Below the pieces are notes generated by a model. That model was not told the origin of the DNA, made no database searches, and was given only the letters and a program-made list of their open reading frames with translations. This document shows, in pieces, positions 56,480 to 64,000 of a stretch of DNA of 64,000 bases. The position numbers and the translations under genes are program-made. Source of the DNA: Bacillus sp. P14.5 (GTDB lineage: Bacteria > Bacillota > Bacilli > Bacillales > Bacillaceae_B). The first letter of the stretch is position 1, and every line of letters begins with the position of its first letter. Where the stretch lies: assembly GCF_003316765.1 (NCBI RefSeq), contig NZ_NIJF01000066.1, positions 97,522 through 161,521 of the forward strand, given 5' to 3'.

Positions 56480-57322
56480 TTGGAAACATGAGTGGAGGTT
56501 TTGTTGTGGGGATGTGTATTCGGGAGTGTGAGGTGGATACATGAGTTGTGGATTTTGGGCTGAGATGTGTATCCAGGAGCGTCGGGTGGGTACATGAGTT
56601 GTGAATTTTGGGTAGAGATGTGTACCTAGAAGCGTTGGGTGGATACATGAGTTGTTAGATTTGAGTGTAGATGTGTATCCAGGAGCGCGAGGTGGATACA
56701 TGAGTTGTGGTTTTGAGGTGGAGATGTGTATCCAGAAGTGTCGGGTGGATACATGAGTTGTTAGATTTGAGTAGAGATATGTACCCAGGAGTGTCGGGTG
56801 GATACATGAGTTGTGAATTTTGGGCTGAGATGTGTATCCAGAAGCGTCGGGTGGATACATGAGTTGTGGTTTTGAGGTGGAGATATGTACCCAAAAGCGT
56901 CGGGTGGATACATGAGTTGAAAGATTTGAGAGGAGTTATGTACCAAAGAGCGTGAGGTGGATACATGAGTCGATAGATTTGGGCGAAGATATGTATCCAG
57001 AAGCGTCGGGTGGATACATGAATTGATAGATTTGGGAGGAGACGTGTATCCAGGAGCGTGGGGTGGGTACATGAGTTGTGGATTTTGGTCTGAGATGTGT
57101 ATCCAGAAGTGTCGGGTGGATACATGAGTCGATAGATTTGGGCGAAGATATGTATCCAGAAGCGTCGGGTGGATACATGAGTTGAGGTTTCCAAGCGGAG
57201 ATATGTATCCAGGAGCGAGGTGTGGATACATGAGTTGGTAGATTCGCGAGGAGATATGTACCCAGAAGCGCGGTGTGGATACATGAGTGGAGTTTTTTCG
57301 TCGGAGATGTGTATCCAGTAGA
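56480..57322 (+). repeat. 53-bp tandem hairpin array 2 (~16 units)
   Basis: GTATCC or GTACCC cores recur at 53-bp steps from about 56516 to 57309. Units read GTATCCAGAAGCGTCGGGTG, then GATACATGAGTTGTGG and a connector such as TTTTGAGGTGGAGATGT. Same orientation as arrays 1 and 3. Located between convergent genes. Minus-strand frames across it are open for up to 261 codons, an artefact of repeat composition. Confidence 0.92.
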
Positions 57323-57353
57323 CTCTATCCACCTTCACCATGAAATTTCTAAA

Positions 57354-57388
57354 GAAAAAAGAGACATGCCACGGCATGTCTCTTTTCT
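57354..57388 (-). terminator. AGAGACATG-type terminator of the metallohydrolase gene
   Basis: AAAAGAGACATGCC pairs with GGCATGTCTCTTTT around a four-base centre; read on the minus strand it ends in a T-run. 52 bases after the stop at 57440. Confidence 0.9.
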
Positions 57389-57439
57389 GTAACTTTGGCT
57401 TGAGGTACCACAAGGAATTCTCGTCGCACCAGCACATCA

Positions 57440-58837
57440 TTATCCTTCCGATACATCCCCACCAGAAAGAATATAAGTTTTTCCATAGCTCGGCAGCAAT
57501 TGCCGGCCGGTCTTGGGCTGAAGTCTTTCCGGGTGGAAGCTGTGAAGCGGGATTAAGATTGCCGGATCGAGTTCATCGACAATGTACTTTAGGTGCTGAG
57601 GAGTGGCATGTCCGCTGGTGCCGATTTCCACTCTTTCCAAACTGATGGAGGATAAAATCCGGTTTAAGTTTTCGTAAGCTGGATCAAAGCTTCCTAGCGG
57701 CACGCCATTAGAGTGGAGATACATTCCTTCTTCTGTGTTCAAATCGAACAGCTCCAGGGATTGGTCGTACGAATTCTGCAGCAGGTAACCGCCAGGGTTT
57801 TCATTGATATCCTTAAAGGATAGAGATGGATAGTCACTCAATAAAGCCTTAAGCCATTCGGGCAGGTTGCCAGATTCTTTGGCTGTTCTGATGTCCTCGG
57901 ATTCATATATGAAAAATTCCTGATTGTCGCCAAGTGTATTGGCAATTTTTGCAGTAGCCGCTTCAAGGATCACCTTCCGCCCCGCGCTCTTGCCGGCTTG
58001 GAGAATTCCGTTGATACGGTCAATGTTACGGTGATAAATATTGAACAGGGCGATTCCGCTGGTTGCTTTTAAAATATCTGAGATCCTGCTGTGGATGTCG
58101 GTTTCCGTAAGTAAGTCGGCTGGCAGGCTGCGATCGGGAGAAATAAGGTTTTCCGGAAGCTCCTCTTCGTTTCTCAGGCTCGTCCCTTCCATTAGAACAG
58201 CGGTATATCCCAGTTTCTTCGCTTCCTGGATAAAAGAATCTATGTACTGAGGATTCTTTCCGTGCAATCGAAGATCTCCGGTGTAAATAATGGCTCCGTC
58301 CGGTGTTTCGATATGGAATGCACAGGCACCGATAATATCGTGATCAAGCTTAAGCGGAGTCACTTTGATTTTACCTATGGAGAAAGGCTGGCCAAAATCA
58401 CAGGTGCTATAAGAGCGGCTTCCGGCGACGCCTTCTCCGGTTGTTTCCAGTGCTTGATACAATCGATGGGAGTCGGTTGTCATGAATACTGGCACTGAAG
58501 GATCGATGAAGCCCATGGCGCCCATATGGTCCAAGTGAAGATGCGAGATAAGGACGGCTGTTTCACCTGTGTACTCCTGGGCAGGGAGGAGGGGACTGCT
58601 GGCAGGCAGATCTTCCCTGCTGTACAGGCCGTTTACTTCTGGAATTAAGCCAAGTTTCAGGTAGTCCCTTACCATTGCGGAGTTTCTCAGCTTAACCATG
58701 CCGTCGAAAATATTGGCAGCTGGGTTGTAGGTGAGTCCGAAATCAAATATTACCCTGGAATCTTCATACTGTAAGGCGATGACGGTGCCGCCAATGGTAC
58801 GGAGTCCACCGTAAAATGTCAAAGTTGTTTTGCTCAT
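57440..58837 (-). CDS. Beta-CASP-type metallo-beta-lactamase-fold hydrolase (RNase J-like)
   Basis: 465 residues. Metal motif LISHLHLDHMGAMGF, then YTGDLRLHGKN and the C-terminal ISGHATPQHL-like EIGTSGHATPQHLKYIVDEL and ILIPLHSFHPERL, as in beta-CASP nucleases. Missing the C-terminal domain of RNase J, so it may be an RNA-processing or DNA-repair relative. ATG 58837 follows AGGAGA by eight bases; TTG 58843 overlaps that spacing. Confidence 0.82.
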   Translation of the reverse strand: MSKTTLTFYGGLRTIGGTVIALQYEDSRVIFDFGLTYNPAANIFDGMVKLRNSAMVRDYLKLGLIPEVNGLYSREDLPASSPLLPAQEYTGETAVLISHLHLDHMGAMGFIDPSVPVFMTTDSHRLYQALETTGEGVAGSRSYSTCDFGQPFSIGKIKVTPLKLDHDIIGACAFHIETPDGAIIYTGDLRLHGKNPQYIDSFIQEAKKLGYTAVLMEGTSLRNEEELPENLISPDRSLPADLLTETDIHSRISDILKATSGIALFNIYHRNIDRINGILQAGKSAGRKVILEAATAKIANTLGDNQEFFIYESEDIRTAKESGNLPEWLKALLSDYPSLSFKDINENPGGYLLQNSYDQSLELFDLNTEEGMYLHSNGVPLGSFDPAYENLNRILSSISLERVEIGTSGHATPQHLKYIVDELDPAILIPLHSFHPERLQPKTGRQLLPSYGKTYILSGGDVSEG

Positions 58838-58959
58838 TGTCAATCTCTCCTTTTCGCTTTAAAAGAAGGTTATTTCCTTCGAGATTTTGATCTCCATGGA
58901 TGCTTAGGTTTTTAGGGGATGAGCAGCTATTTGCTGGTGAATATACTTGCGAAAAACCA

Positions 58960-58990
58960 AAGAAGAAAGAGCCCGTTTAAAGGGGCTCCT
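58960..58990 (-). terminator. Terminator of the sugar ABC transporter operon
   Basis: GGAGCCCC pairs with GGGCTC around TTTAAAC, with T-rich TTTCTTCTTTGG beyond (minus strand). 11 bases after the binding-protein stop. Confidence 0.85.
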
Positions 58991-59000
58991 TCTAAATTAA

Positions 59001-60353
59001 TTAGTTTCCAAGCTCGGCGTTTGCAGCTTTTTCAGCAGCTTCCAAGCCTTCTTCTACTGTCATTTCGCCAAGAAGGACTTTATCAAGTTCTTTGGCAACA
59101 GCATTTTTCAAAGCGTAAGCACCAACAATACGAGGATCATAGAATCCAGCGTCGAATTGCTGTTCGCCTACACCATATACAGGATTTTCTTCTTTATATT
59201 TTACCCACTCATCGCTCTCAAGCGCAGAGTAGCGGACAGGAAGGTAACCTGTTTTAGAAGCCCAGAATGCAGTGTTTTCAGTGTTGATCAGGAATTTAGA
59301 GAATTCCCAAGCAGCCAATTTTTCTTCATCAGAAGCAGAGTTAAAGACAGAAACGTTTGTGCCTGCGAATGGAGTCGCTGCTTCTTTACCTGCAGGAAGG
59401 ACCGCGGCAGACCAGTTCAAACCATTTTCTTCAGCAGGACCGGCAACATAAGGGATACCTGCAGAGGAACCGATATAGATTGCCACATCACCATTTGTGA
59501 AAGGACCTGACATGTAACCATCTTCACCAGCTGTACGGGCAACGCCATCTTGAATCATGCCATTTACAAAATCAAGCGCTTCTTTACCTTCTGCTGAATT
59601 CATTTTGAATTCGCCGCTTTCTTCGTCAATGAAGTCTCCGCCAGCTTGCTCTACCCATTGATTGAATTCAAGGGTTACGGAGTTTTCCAAACCTAGTCCG
59701 ACAACTTTCTTGCCGTCTTTGTCCATTGTTAATTTTTCAGCTGCAGCGCGAAGTTCTTCCCAAGTTGTTGGAGCTTCTAAGCCAGCTTCTTCAAAGTAGT
59801 CAGTGTTGTAGAACATGATACGTGTACTTTTGTTGAAAGGCATGCCGTAGTATTTTCCATCCCACGTATTGGATTCGCGGAAAATTTCAACGATATCATT
59901 TAGTTCTTCGTCATCCATGCCATACTTTGCGTCGGTTACATATGGAGTCAAGTCTGCAACCAGGTCGTTTTCAAGATACTCTGTGATCCAGTCTTCATAA
60001 GCTTGAGACATTGCAGGAAGGTTCTTTGCTTTTGCAGCAGCCATGATTTTTTGAGAAAGGTCATCATAGCTTCCTTGGTTTACTAAATTTACTGTAATGT
60101 TTTCTTGGGAGTCATTGAAATTGTCAGTGATTTCCGTTAATGCAGCTTCATGGTCGCCGCTCATTGCGTGCCAGAAGTCGATTTCTACAGGTGAAGTGAT
60201 TTCAGTTGTGATTCCTTCCGTAGCTTCGCCGGCTGTGGCTTCCTCAACATCCTTTGTATCTGCTTCAGTGGCAGCATTTTCACTGTTGTTTCCGCAGGCA
60301 GCTAAAACAACCGAGAATACTAAGGCCAGCATCAATAATAAAAACTTCTTCAT
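59001..60353 (-). CDS. ABC transporter extracellular solute-binding lipoprotein (UgpB/MalE type)
   Basis: 450 residues. Lipoprotein signal MKKFLLLMLALVFSVVLAAC with lipobox LAAC, an acidic linker, then EIDFWHAMSGDHEAALTEI, which resembles the start of glycerol-3-phosphate/sugar-binding UgpB. Later GMPFNKSTRIMFYN, MNSAEGKEALDFV and FTNGDVAIYIGSSAG fit the family. Last gene of a four-gene operon; strong AGGAGGG upstream. Confidence 0.9.
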   Translation of the reverse strand: MKKFLLLMLALVFSVVLAACGNNSENAATEADTKDVEEATAGEATEGITTEITSPVEIDFWHAMSGDHEAALTEITDNFNDSQENITVNLVNQGSYDDLSQKIMAAAKAKNLPAMSQAYEDWITEYLENDLVADLTPYVTDAKYGMDDEELNDIVEIFRESNTWDGKYYGMPFNKSTRIMFYNTDYFEEAGLEAPTTWEELRAAAEKLTMDKDGKKVVGLGLENSVTLEFNQWVEQAGGDFIDEESGEFKMNSAEGKEALDFVNGMIQDGVARTAGEDGYMSGPFTNGDVAIYIGSSAGIPYVAGPAEENGLNWSAAVLPAGKEAATPFAGTNVSVFNSASDEEKLAAWEFSKFLINTENTAFWASKTGYLPVRYSALESDEWVKYKEENPVYGVGEQQFDAGFYDPRIVGAYALKNAVAKELDKVLLGEMTVEEGLEAAEKAANAELGN

Positions 60354-60463
60354 GTAAAACCCTCCTGAAAAATTATATTATTTTTGAAAATCATTAGTGC
60401 CAAGAATCAGTCTTGCAAAACAGCTTATGAGTTGGACCACCTCCTTAAAGACAAGATTCTTCG

Positions 60464-61288
60464 TTATCCTTTAATTCCAGATCTGGCGACACCTTCGATA
60501 ATGTACTTCTGTAAAATCAGGTAAAGCACAATCATCGGCAGGATGATCATCGTGGATGCGGCCATCAGCAGTTCATAAACAGTGCCGGCTTCTGTGCTGA
60601 ATGAGGTCAGGCCTACAGGCAGTGTCCTCATTTCCTTGGATTGAGTGACGATCAGCGGCCAGAGGAATGCGTTCCAGCTTCCGATGGCTTTTAGCAAGGC
60701 GATCGTAATCAGTGCCGGTTTGGCCAGAGGCACCATGATCATCCACAAGAAGCGGAAATTACTGCAGCCGTCGATCTTGGCAGCATAGGACAATTCTTTC
60801 GGAATGCCGAGGAAGAATTGTCGCAGCAAGAAGATGGCAAAAATGCTGGCAAGCCAAGGGACGATGAGAGCTTCATATTGGTCGATCCAGCCCAGGTTGG
60901 AGAGTGTCACAAAGTTCGGGATCAATAGGACCTCGCCTGGCACCATCATAGTCCCGAGCAGTACAGCGAACACAATGTCCCTGCCATAAAAGTTGATTCG
61001 TGAAAATGCATAGGCAGCGAGAATCGTCGTAATCAGTTCACCGATTGTGGTAAGGATAGTGACGATTATGCTGTTCACGGTATATTGGGCGAAAGGAGCC
61101 ATTGCCCAGGCAGCAGCATAATTTTCCCATTTGAACTCACCGGGAATCCATACTGGCGGCATCGTCATGACTTCACCCGGAGATTTCAAAGATGTGCTGA
61201 TCATCCAGATGAATGGAAGCAGCATGAGCAGGCTCCCCAAAATGAGCGTGAAATAGATGAATGTTTTAGATAAGGCATCTCTTTGCAA
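60464..61288 (-). CDS. ABC transporter permease, MalG/UgpE type
   Basis: 274 residues, six helices. EAA loop ELSYAAKIDGCSNFRFLWMI. C-terminal KYIIEGVARSGIKG is the family ending. TTG 61288 follows AAGGAGGA by seven bases. Pairs with the upstream permease. Confidence 0.9.
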   Translation of the reverse strand: MQRDALSKTFIYFTLILGSLLMLLPFIWMISTSLKSPGEVMTMPPVWIPGEFKWENYAAAWAMAPFAQYTVNSIIVTILTTIGELITTILAAYAFSRINFYGRDIVFAVLLGTMMVPGEVLLIPNFVTLSNLGWIDQYEALIVPWLASIFAIFLLRQFFLGIPKELSYAAKIDGCSNFRFLWMIMVPLAKPALITIALLKAIGSWNAFLWPLIVTQSKEMRTLPVGLTSFSTEAGTVYELLMAASTMIILPMIVLYLILQKYIIEGVARSGIKG

Positions 61289-61306
61289 TGAGTACTCCTC
61301 CTTTCT

Positions 61307-62197
61307 CTAGTAGGTGACCTTACGCTTTCCGATGTAGAGTTGGACCAGCGTGAAGATGAAAATCACGAGGAACAGGACATAAGCGGCAGCAGATGCAATT
61401 CCGAATTCCCACTCGTTATAAAATTTTTCAAAAATGTAGTATACAACGGTCTGGGCACTGTAGGCAGGACCTGGTTTGCCGTCGAATAAAGCAAAGACTT
61501 CATCGAACACTTTGAAAGAGTTGATGATGGACACGATTGAAATGAAAAAGGTCGTAGGTGAAAGCAATGGCACTGTGATAGCGAGAAATCTGTTCCAGGG
61601 TGAGGCCCCATCAATCCTTGCTGCCAAGTAGTACTGCTGATTAATGGTTTGCAGGCCTGCCAGGAAAATGACGATATTGTAGCCGATCCCTTTCCAGATA
61701 CTCAGGATAATCAGAGCCGGCATGGCCCATTTCGGATCAGTCAGCCATTCTATAGGTGAAATGCCAAACCACCCAAGAAAGAAGTTCAGGATTCCATAGT
61801 TTGTGTGGAAAATCCATCTCCAGACAATCGAAACCGCGACGACAGAAGTGACAAAGGGAATGAAATAAATGGTGCGGAAAAGCCCTTTGAACTTAATCTT
61901 GGAGTTTAATAGAATAGCGATCCCAAGCGATATAATAATCGATAAAGGCACAACACCGACCACGAAAATGATCGTGTTCTTCATCGACTGCCAAAATTCA
62001 GGATCCGAAAATATATAGGTAAAATTATCAAATCCGTACTCATTGACGATGTCATTAAAATAATCGTAATCGGTGTAAAAGCTCATCAAGAAGGACTTGA
62101 TGATCGGATAAATATTGAAAACCCCCAGAATGATGAGTGCAGGAAGCAGATATAGAAGGGCTTTCAGGGTAGCAAGCAAAGTTGGTTTTGGATCCAC
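61307..62197 (-). CDS. ABC transporter permease, MalF/UgpA type
   Basis: 296 residues, six helices. EAA loop QYYLAARIDGASPWNRFLAI, then VPLLSPTTFFI. Start GTG 62197 after AGGAGGGGT. Forms the channel with the MalG-type subunit. Confidence 0.9.
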   Translation of the reverse strand: MDPKPTLLATLKALLYLLPALIILGVFNIYPIIKSFLMSFYTDYDYFNDIVNEYGFDNFTYIFSDPEFWQSMKNTIIFVVGVVPLSIIISLGIAILLNSKIKFKGLFRTIYFIPFVTSVVAVSIVWRWIFHTNYGILNFFLGWFGISPIEWLTDPKWAMPALIILSIWKGIGYNIVIFLAGLQTINQQYYLAARIDGASPWNRFLAITVPLLSPTTFFISIVSIINSFKVFDEVFALFDGKPGPAYSAQTVVYYIFEKFYNEWEFGIASAAAYVLFLVIFIFTLVQLYIGKRKVTY

Positions 62198-62227
62198 CGT
62201 GACCCCTCCTCTATCGTTTTAGTTCTA

Positions 62228-63298
62228 TTAAATTTTTTCTGTTTCTGAATCGAATAAATGAAATTGATGATTGCGGATGCCGAGTTTGACGGCATCGTCT
62301 TTCTTTCCTTGGAAATCTGGCTGTACCAGGGCCCGGATCTGCTTGTCCCCGACTGTGGCGCTCAAAAGGGTATCCCGCCCGATTCTTTCCACGAGGTCCA
62401 CTCTTGCCGTGATTCCTTCCTGATTACCCTCTGCAATATGGAAGTCCTCAGGTCTGACACCGAGAACCAAATCATTGCCATTGATAGCAGCCGGCTGGAC
62501 TTGAGCAGGCAGGCTCAGTGTTTCTTGCGTTCCCTTCAGTACAATTCTCCCAGTCTCTTTATCTGCTGTTACCGGGATCATATTAATCGGCGGGCTCCCC
62601 ATGAATTGACCCACAAAAATATTCACCGGGTGATCGTACATTTCCTGAGGAGGGCTGAACTGCTGGTTTTTCCCGTCTTTCATGAGAAGTACTTTATCAG
62701 AGATACTCATTGCCTCTTCCTGATCATGGGTGACAAAGATCGTCGTGATGCCGACTTCCTGTTGAATCCGCCTGATTTCTTCGCGCATTTCTAGACGAAG
62801 CCTGGCGTCCAGGTTGGATAGCGGCTCATCAAGCAAAAGCAGCTTTGGCTGTTTGACAAGTGCCCTGGCGATGGCGACCCGCTGCTGCTGTCCGCCTGAA
62901 AGTTGTCCAGGTTTGCGGTCGATCAGATGGTCGATATGAACAAGCGCGGCCATCTTTTTGGCTCTTTCTTCCGCTTCTTTCTTCGGGACTTTGGCCATTT
63001 TTAAAGGAAACATAATATTTTTCAATACGGTCATGTGGGGATAAAGGGCGTAGTTTTGAAACACCATCCCGATTTCCCTGTTTTCCGGCTCTACCTTATT
63101 GACAAGCTTGTCCCCGAAAAGCATCTCGCCGGAGGTAGGCTTATAAAGGCCGGCAAGCATGAACAAAGTCGTACTCTTGCCGCATCCGCTTGGACCAAGG
63201 AGAGAGACAAGTTCACCTTCATTTATGGTTACATTTAAGTTATCTACTGCCGTTACATCATCAAACTTCATTGAAATATTCTTTAAGTCGATTTTCAA
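62228..63298 (-). CDS. ABC transporter ATPase, MsmX/UgpC/MalK type
   Basis: 356 residues: Walker [14 protein letters not shown]-loop [15 protein letters not shown], signature [15 protein letters not shown], Walker [15 protein letters not shown], switch VTHDQEEAM, and a C-terminal OB/TOBE domain ([12 protein letters not shown]). First gene of the operon, TTG start after AGGGGG. Three of the four operon genes use non-ATG starts. Confidence 0.93.
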   Translation of the reverse strand: MKIDLKNISMKFDDVTAVDNLNVTINEGELVSLLGPSGCGKSTTLFMLAGLYKPTSGEMLFGDKLVNKVEPENREIGMVFQNYALYPHMTVLKNIMFPLKMAKVPKKEAEERAKKMAALVHIDHLIDRKPGQLSGGQQQRVAIARALVKQPKLLLLDEPLSNLDARLRLEMREEIRRIQQEVGITTIFVTHDQEEAMSISDKVLLMKDGKNQQFSPPQEMYDHPVNIFVGQFMGSPPINMIPVTADKETGRIVLKGTQETLSLPAQVQPAAINGNDLVLGVRPEDFHIAEGNQEGITARVDLVERIGRDTLLSATVGDKQIRALVQPDFQGKKDDAVKLGIRNHQFHLFDSETEKI

Positions 63299-63425
63299 GG
63301 TGAAACCCCCTAAACTCTGTTGTTTAAAGTCAACAGGTCATATTTTACTAGTGGTTTGATATAGAAGAATGAGAATATTGTAAAGAATATGTTAATTGTT
63401 TGGGAATTTAGTTTTGGAAGTGGTG
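63299..63425 (-). promoter_or_regulatory. Upstream region of the ABC operon
   Basis: On the minus strand TTTACA, 15-base spacer, TATATC is a possible promoter; TGTTGACTTTAAACAACA is an imperfect inverted repeat between it and the gene that could be an operator. Both are assigned by eye. Confidence 0.35.
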
Positions 63426-63454
63426 ATTTTGGGGATGGGGGAGCTCTCTCTCTC

Positions 63455-64000
63455 TCATGAGTGCTGTGTGGGTACATGATTTGATGATAGCTTTGGGCTG
63501 AAACGTTTACCTAGGAGAGCGGTGAGGGTACATGAGTTGTGGTTTTGAGGTGGAGATGTGTTTTCAGAAGCGTGGGGTGGATACATGAGTTGTGGTTTTG
63601 AGGTGGAGATGTGTATCCAGAAGGGTGAGGTGGATACATGAGTTGTTGTATTTGAGGGGAGATATGTACCCAGAAGCGTGGGGTGGATACATGAGTTGTG
63701 GTTTTTGAGGGGAGATATGTACCCAGAAGCGTGGGGTGGATACATGAGTTGAGGATTTTGGGCTGAGATGTGTATCCAGAAGCGTTGGGTGGATACACGA
63801 GTTGTTATATTTGAGGGGAGATATGTACCCAGGAGCATGGGGTGGGTACATGAGTTGTGGTTTTGAGGTGGAGATGTGTATCTAGGAGAGCGATGTGGGT
63901 ACATGAGTTGTGGTTTTGAGGTGGAGATGTGTATCCAGAAGCGTCGGGTGGGTACATGAGTTGTGGTTTTGAGGTGGAGATGTGTATCCAGAAGTGTCGA
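63455..64000 (+). repeat. 53-bp tandem hairpin array 3 (>=10 units, runs off the window)
   Basis: Same repeat as arrays 1 and 2, same orientation, cores at 53-bp steps from about 63508 to 63985. Preceded by CTCTCTCTCTCTCATGAGTG. The last unit is cut by the window end, so total length is unknown. It lies upstream of the ABC operon. Confidence 0.92.

Noticed and set aside
56435..57440. Long minus-strand frames across array 2 (up to 261 codons, MYPPDASGY-like repeats)
   Set aside because: All three frames are open because the repeat lacks stop triplets on that strand; no RBS, starts inside the hydrolase terminator, and array 1 does not keep the frames.
63455..63904. Minus-strand frames across array 3
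   Set aside because: Same reason as array 2: periodic non-coding composition.

Overview
The window looks like chromosomal DNA of a Gram-positive, low-GC, spore-forming-type bacterium of the Bacillaceae. Evidence: AGGAGG-type ribosome binding sites, frequent TTG and GTG starts, intrinsic terminators, a ComM/YifB ATPase, a TcaA/YvbJ-like zinc-ribbon protein, DUF2339 and NERD proteins, and GC-rich palindromes of a kind common in Bacillaceae. No rRNA, tRNA or CRISPR was found. All identifications come from reading motifs; no database search was possible.

Region 1 (1-11.8 kb) is an AT-rich surface-polysaccharide locus, all on the plus strand: Wzx flippase (cut by the window edge), Wzy-like polymerase, GT4 glycosyltransferase, HAD phosphatase plus UbiA-like membrane protein, a second glycosyltransferase-like protein, then kdsB-kdsA-kpsF/kdsD-kdsC, a HIT protein, galE and galU. 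The four kds genes form a complete ribulose-5-phosphate to CMP-Kdo pathway, which is unexpected in a Gram-positive. Four genes here each carry a one-base deficit in an A/T homopolymer.

Region 2 (11.9-21.7 kb) is a scrapyard of mobile DNA: a decayed transposase/ExeA-type ATPase/DUF5348 element with multi-repeat ends, a phage SHAEG-repeat fragment, REP-like repeats with a RAYT (Y1) transposase, comM, a serine-recombinase tail, a zinc-finger PD-(D/E)XK-like protein, a DUF1643 gene coupled to a 50-residue lipoprotein, and an IS1182 remnant. A 34-residue membrane peptide with its own terminator also lies here.

Region 3 (21.7-32.2 kb) is a tight operon with a divergent PucR-family regulator: acylating semialdehyde dehydrogenase, class III aminotransferase, YhdT, PanF, M20 hydrolase, tartrate/isopropylmalate-type dehydrogenase, SDR and ALDH. 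Together these match, step for step, the classical biochemical route for pantothenate (vitamin B5) catabolism: uptake, hydrolysis to pantoate and beta-alanine, pantoate to 2-oxoisovalerate, and beta-alanine to acetyl-CoA. This is the main discovery candidate.

Region 4 (32.2-51 kb) holds IS30 and other gene remnants, a truncated SBBP-repeat protein, DUF2339, a PD-(D/E)XK protein, two near-identical NERD-HRDC paralogues, a split lipoprotein, two zinc-ribbon membrane proteins, an EthD-type protein, and a transporter/amidohydrolase/M20 peptidase group.

Region 5 (51-64 kb) has a membrane-anchored protein with 48 cysteines, a secreted HNH nuclease, a HAD hydrolase, a third NERD protein, a beta-CASP metallohydrolase and a UgpB/MalE-type sugar ABC transporter operon. 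Between them are three arrays of a 53-bp tandem repeat, each unit carrying an ATGTATCC/GGATACAT inverted repeat. Short dispersed repeats (GGGACA family, REP-like, AGAGACATG hairpins) punctuate gene 3' ends across the window.
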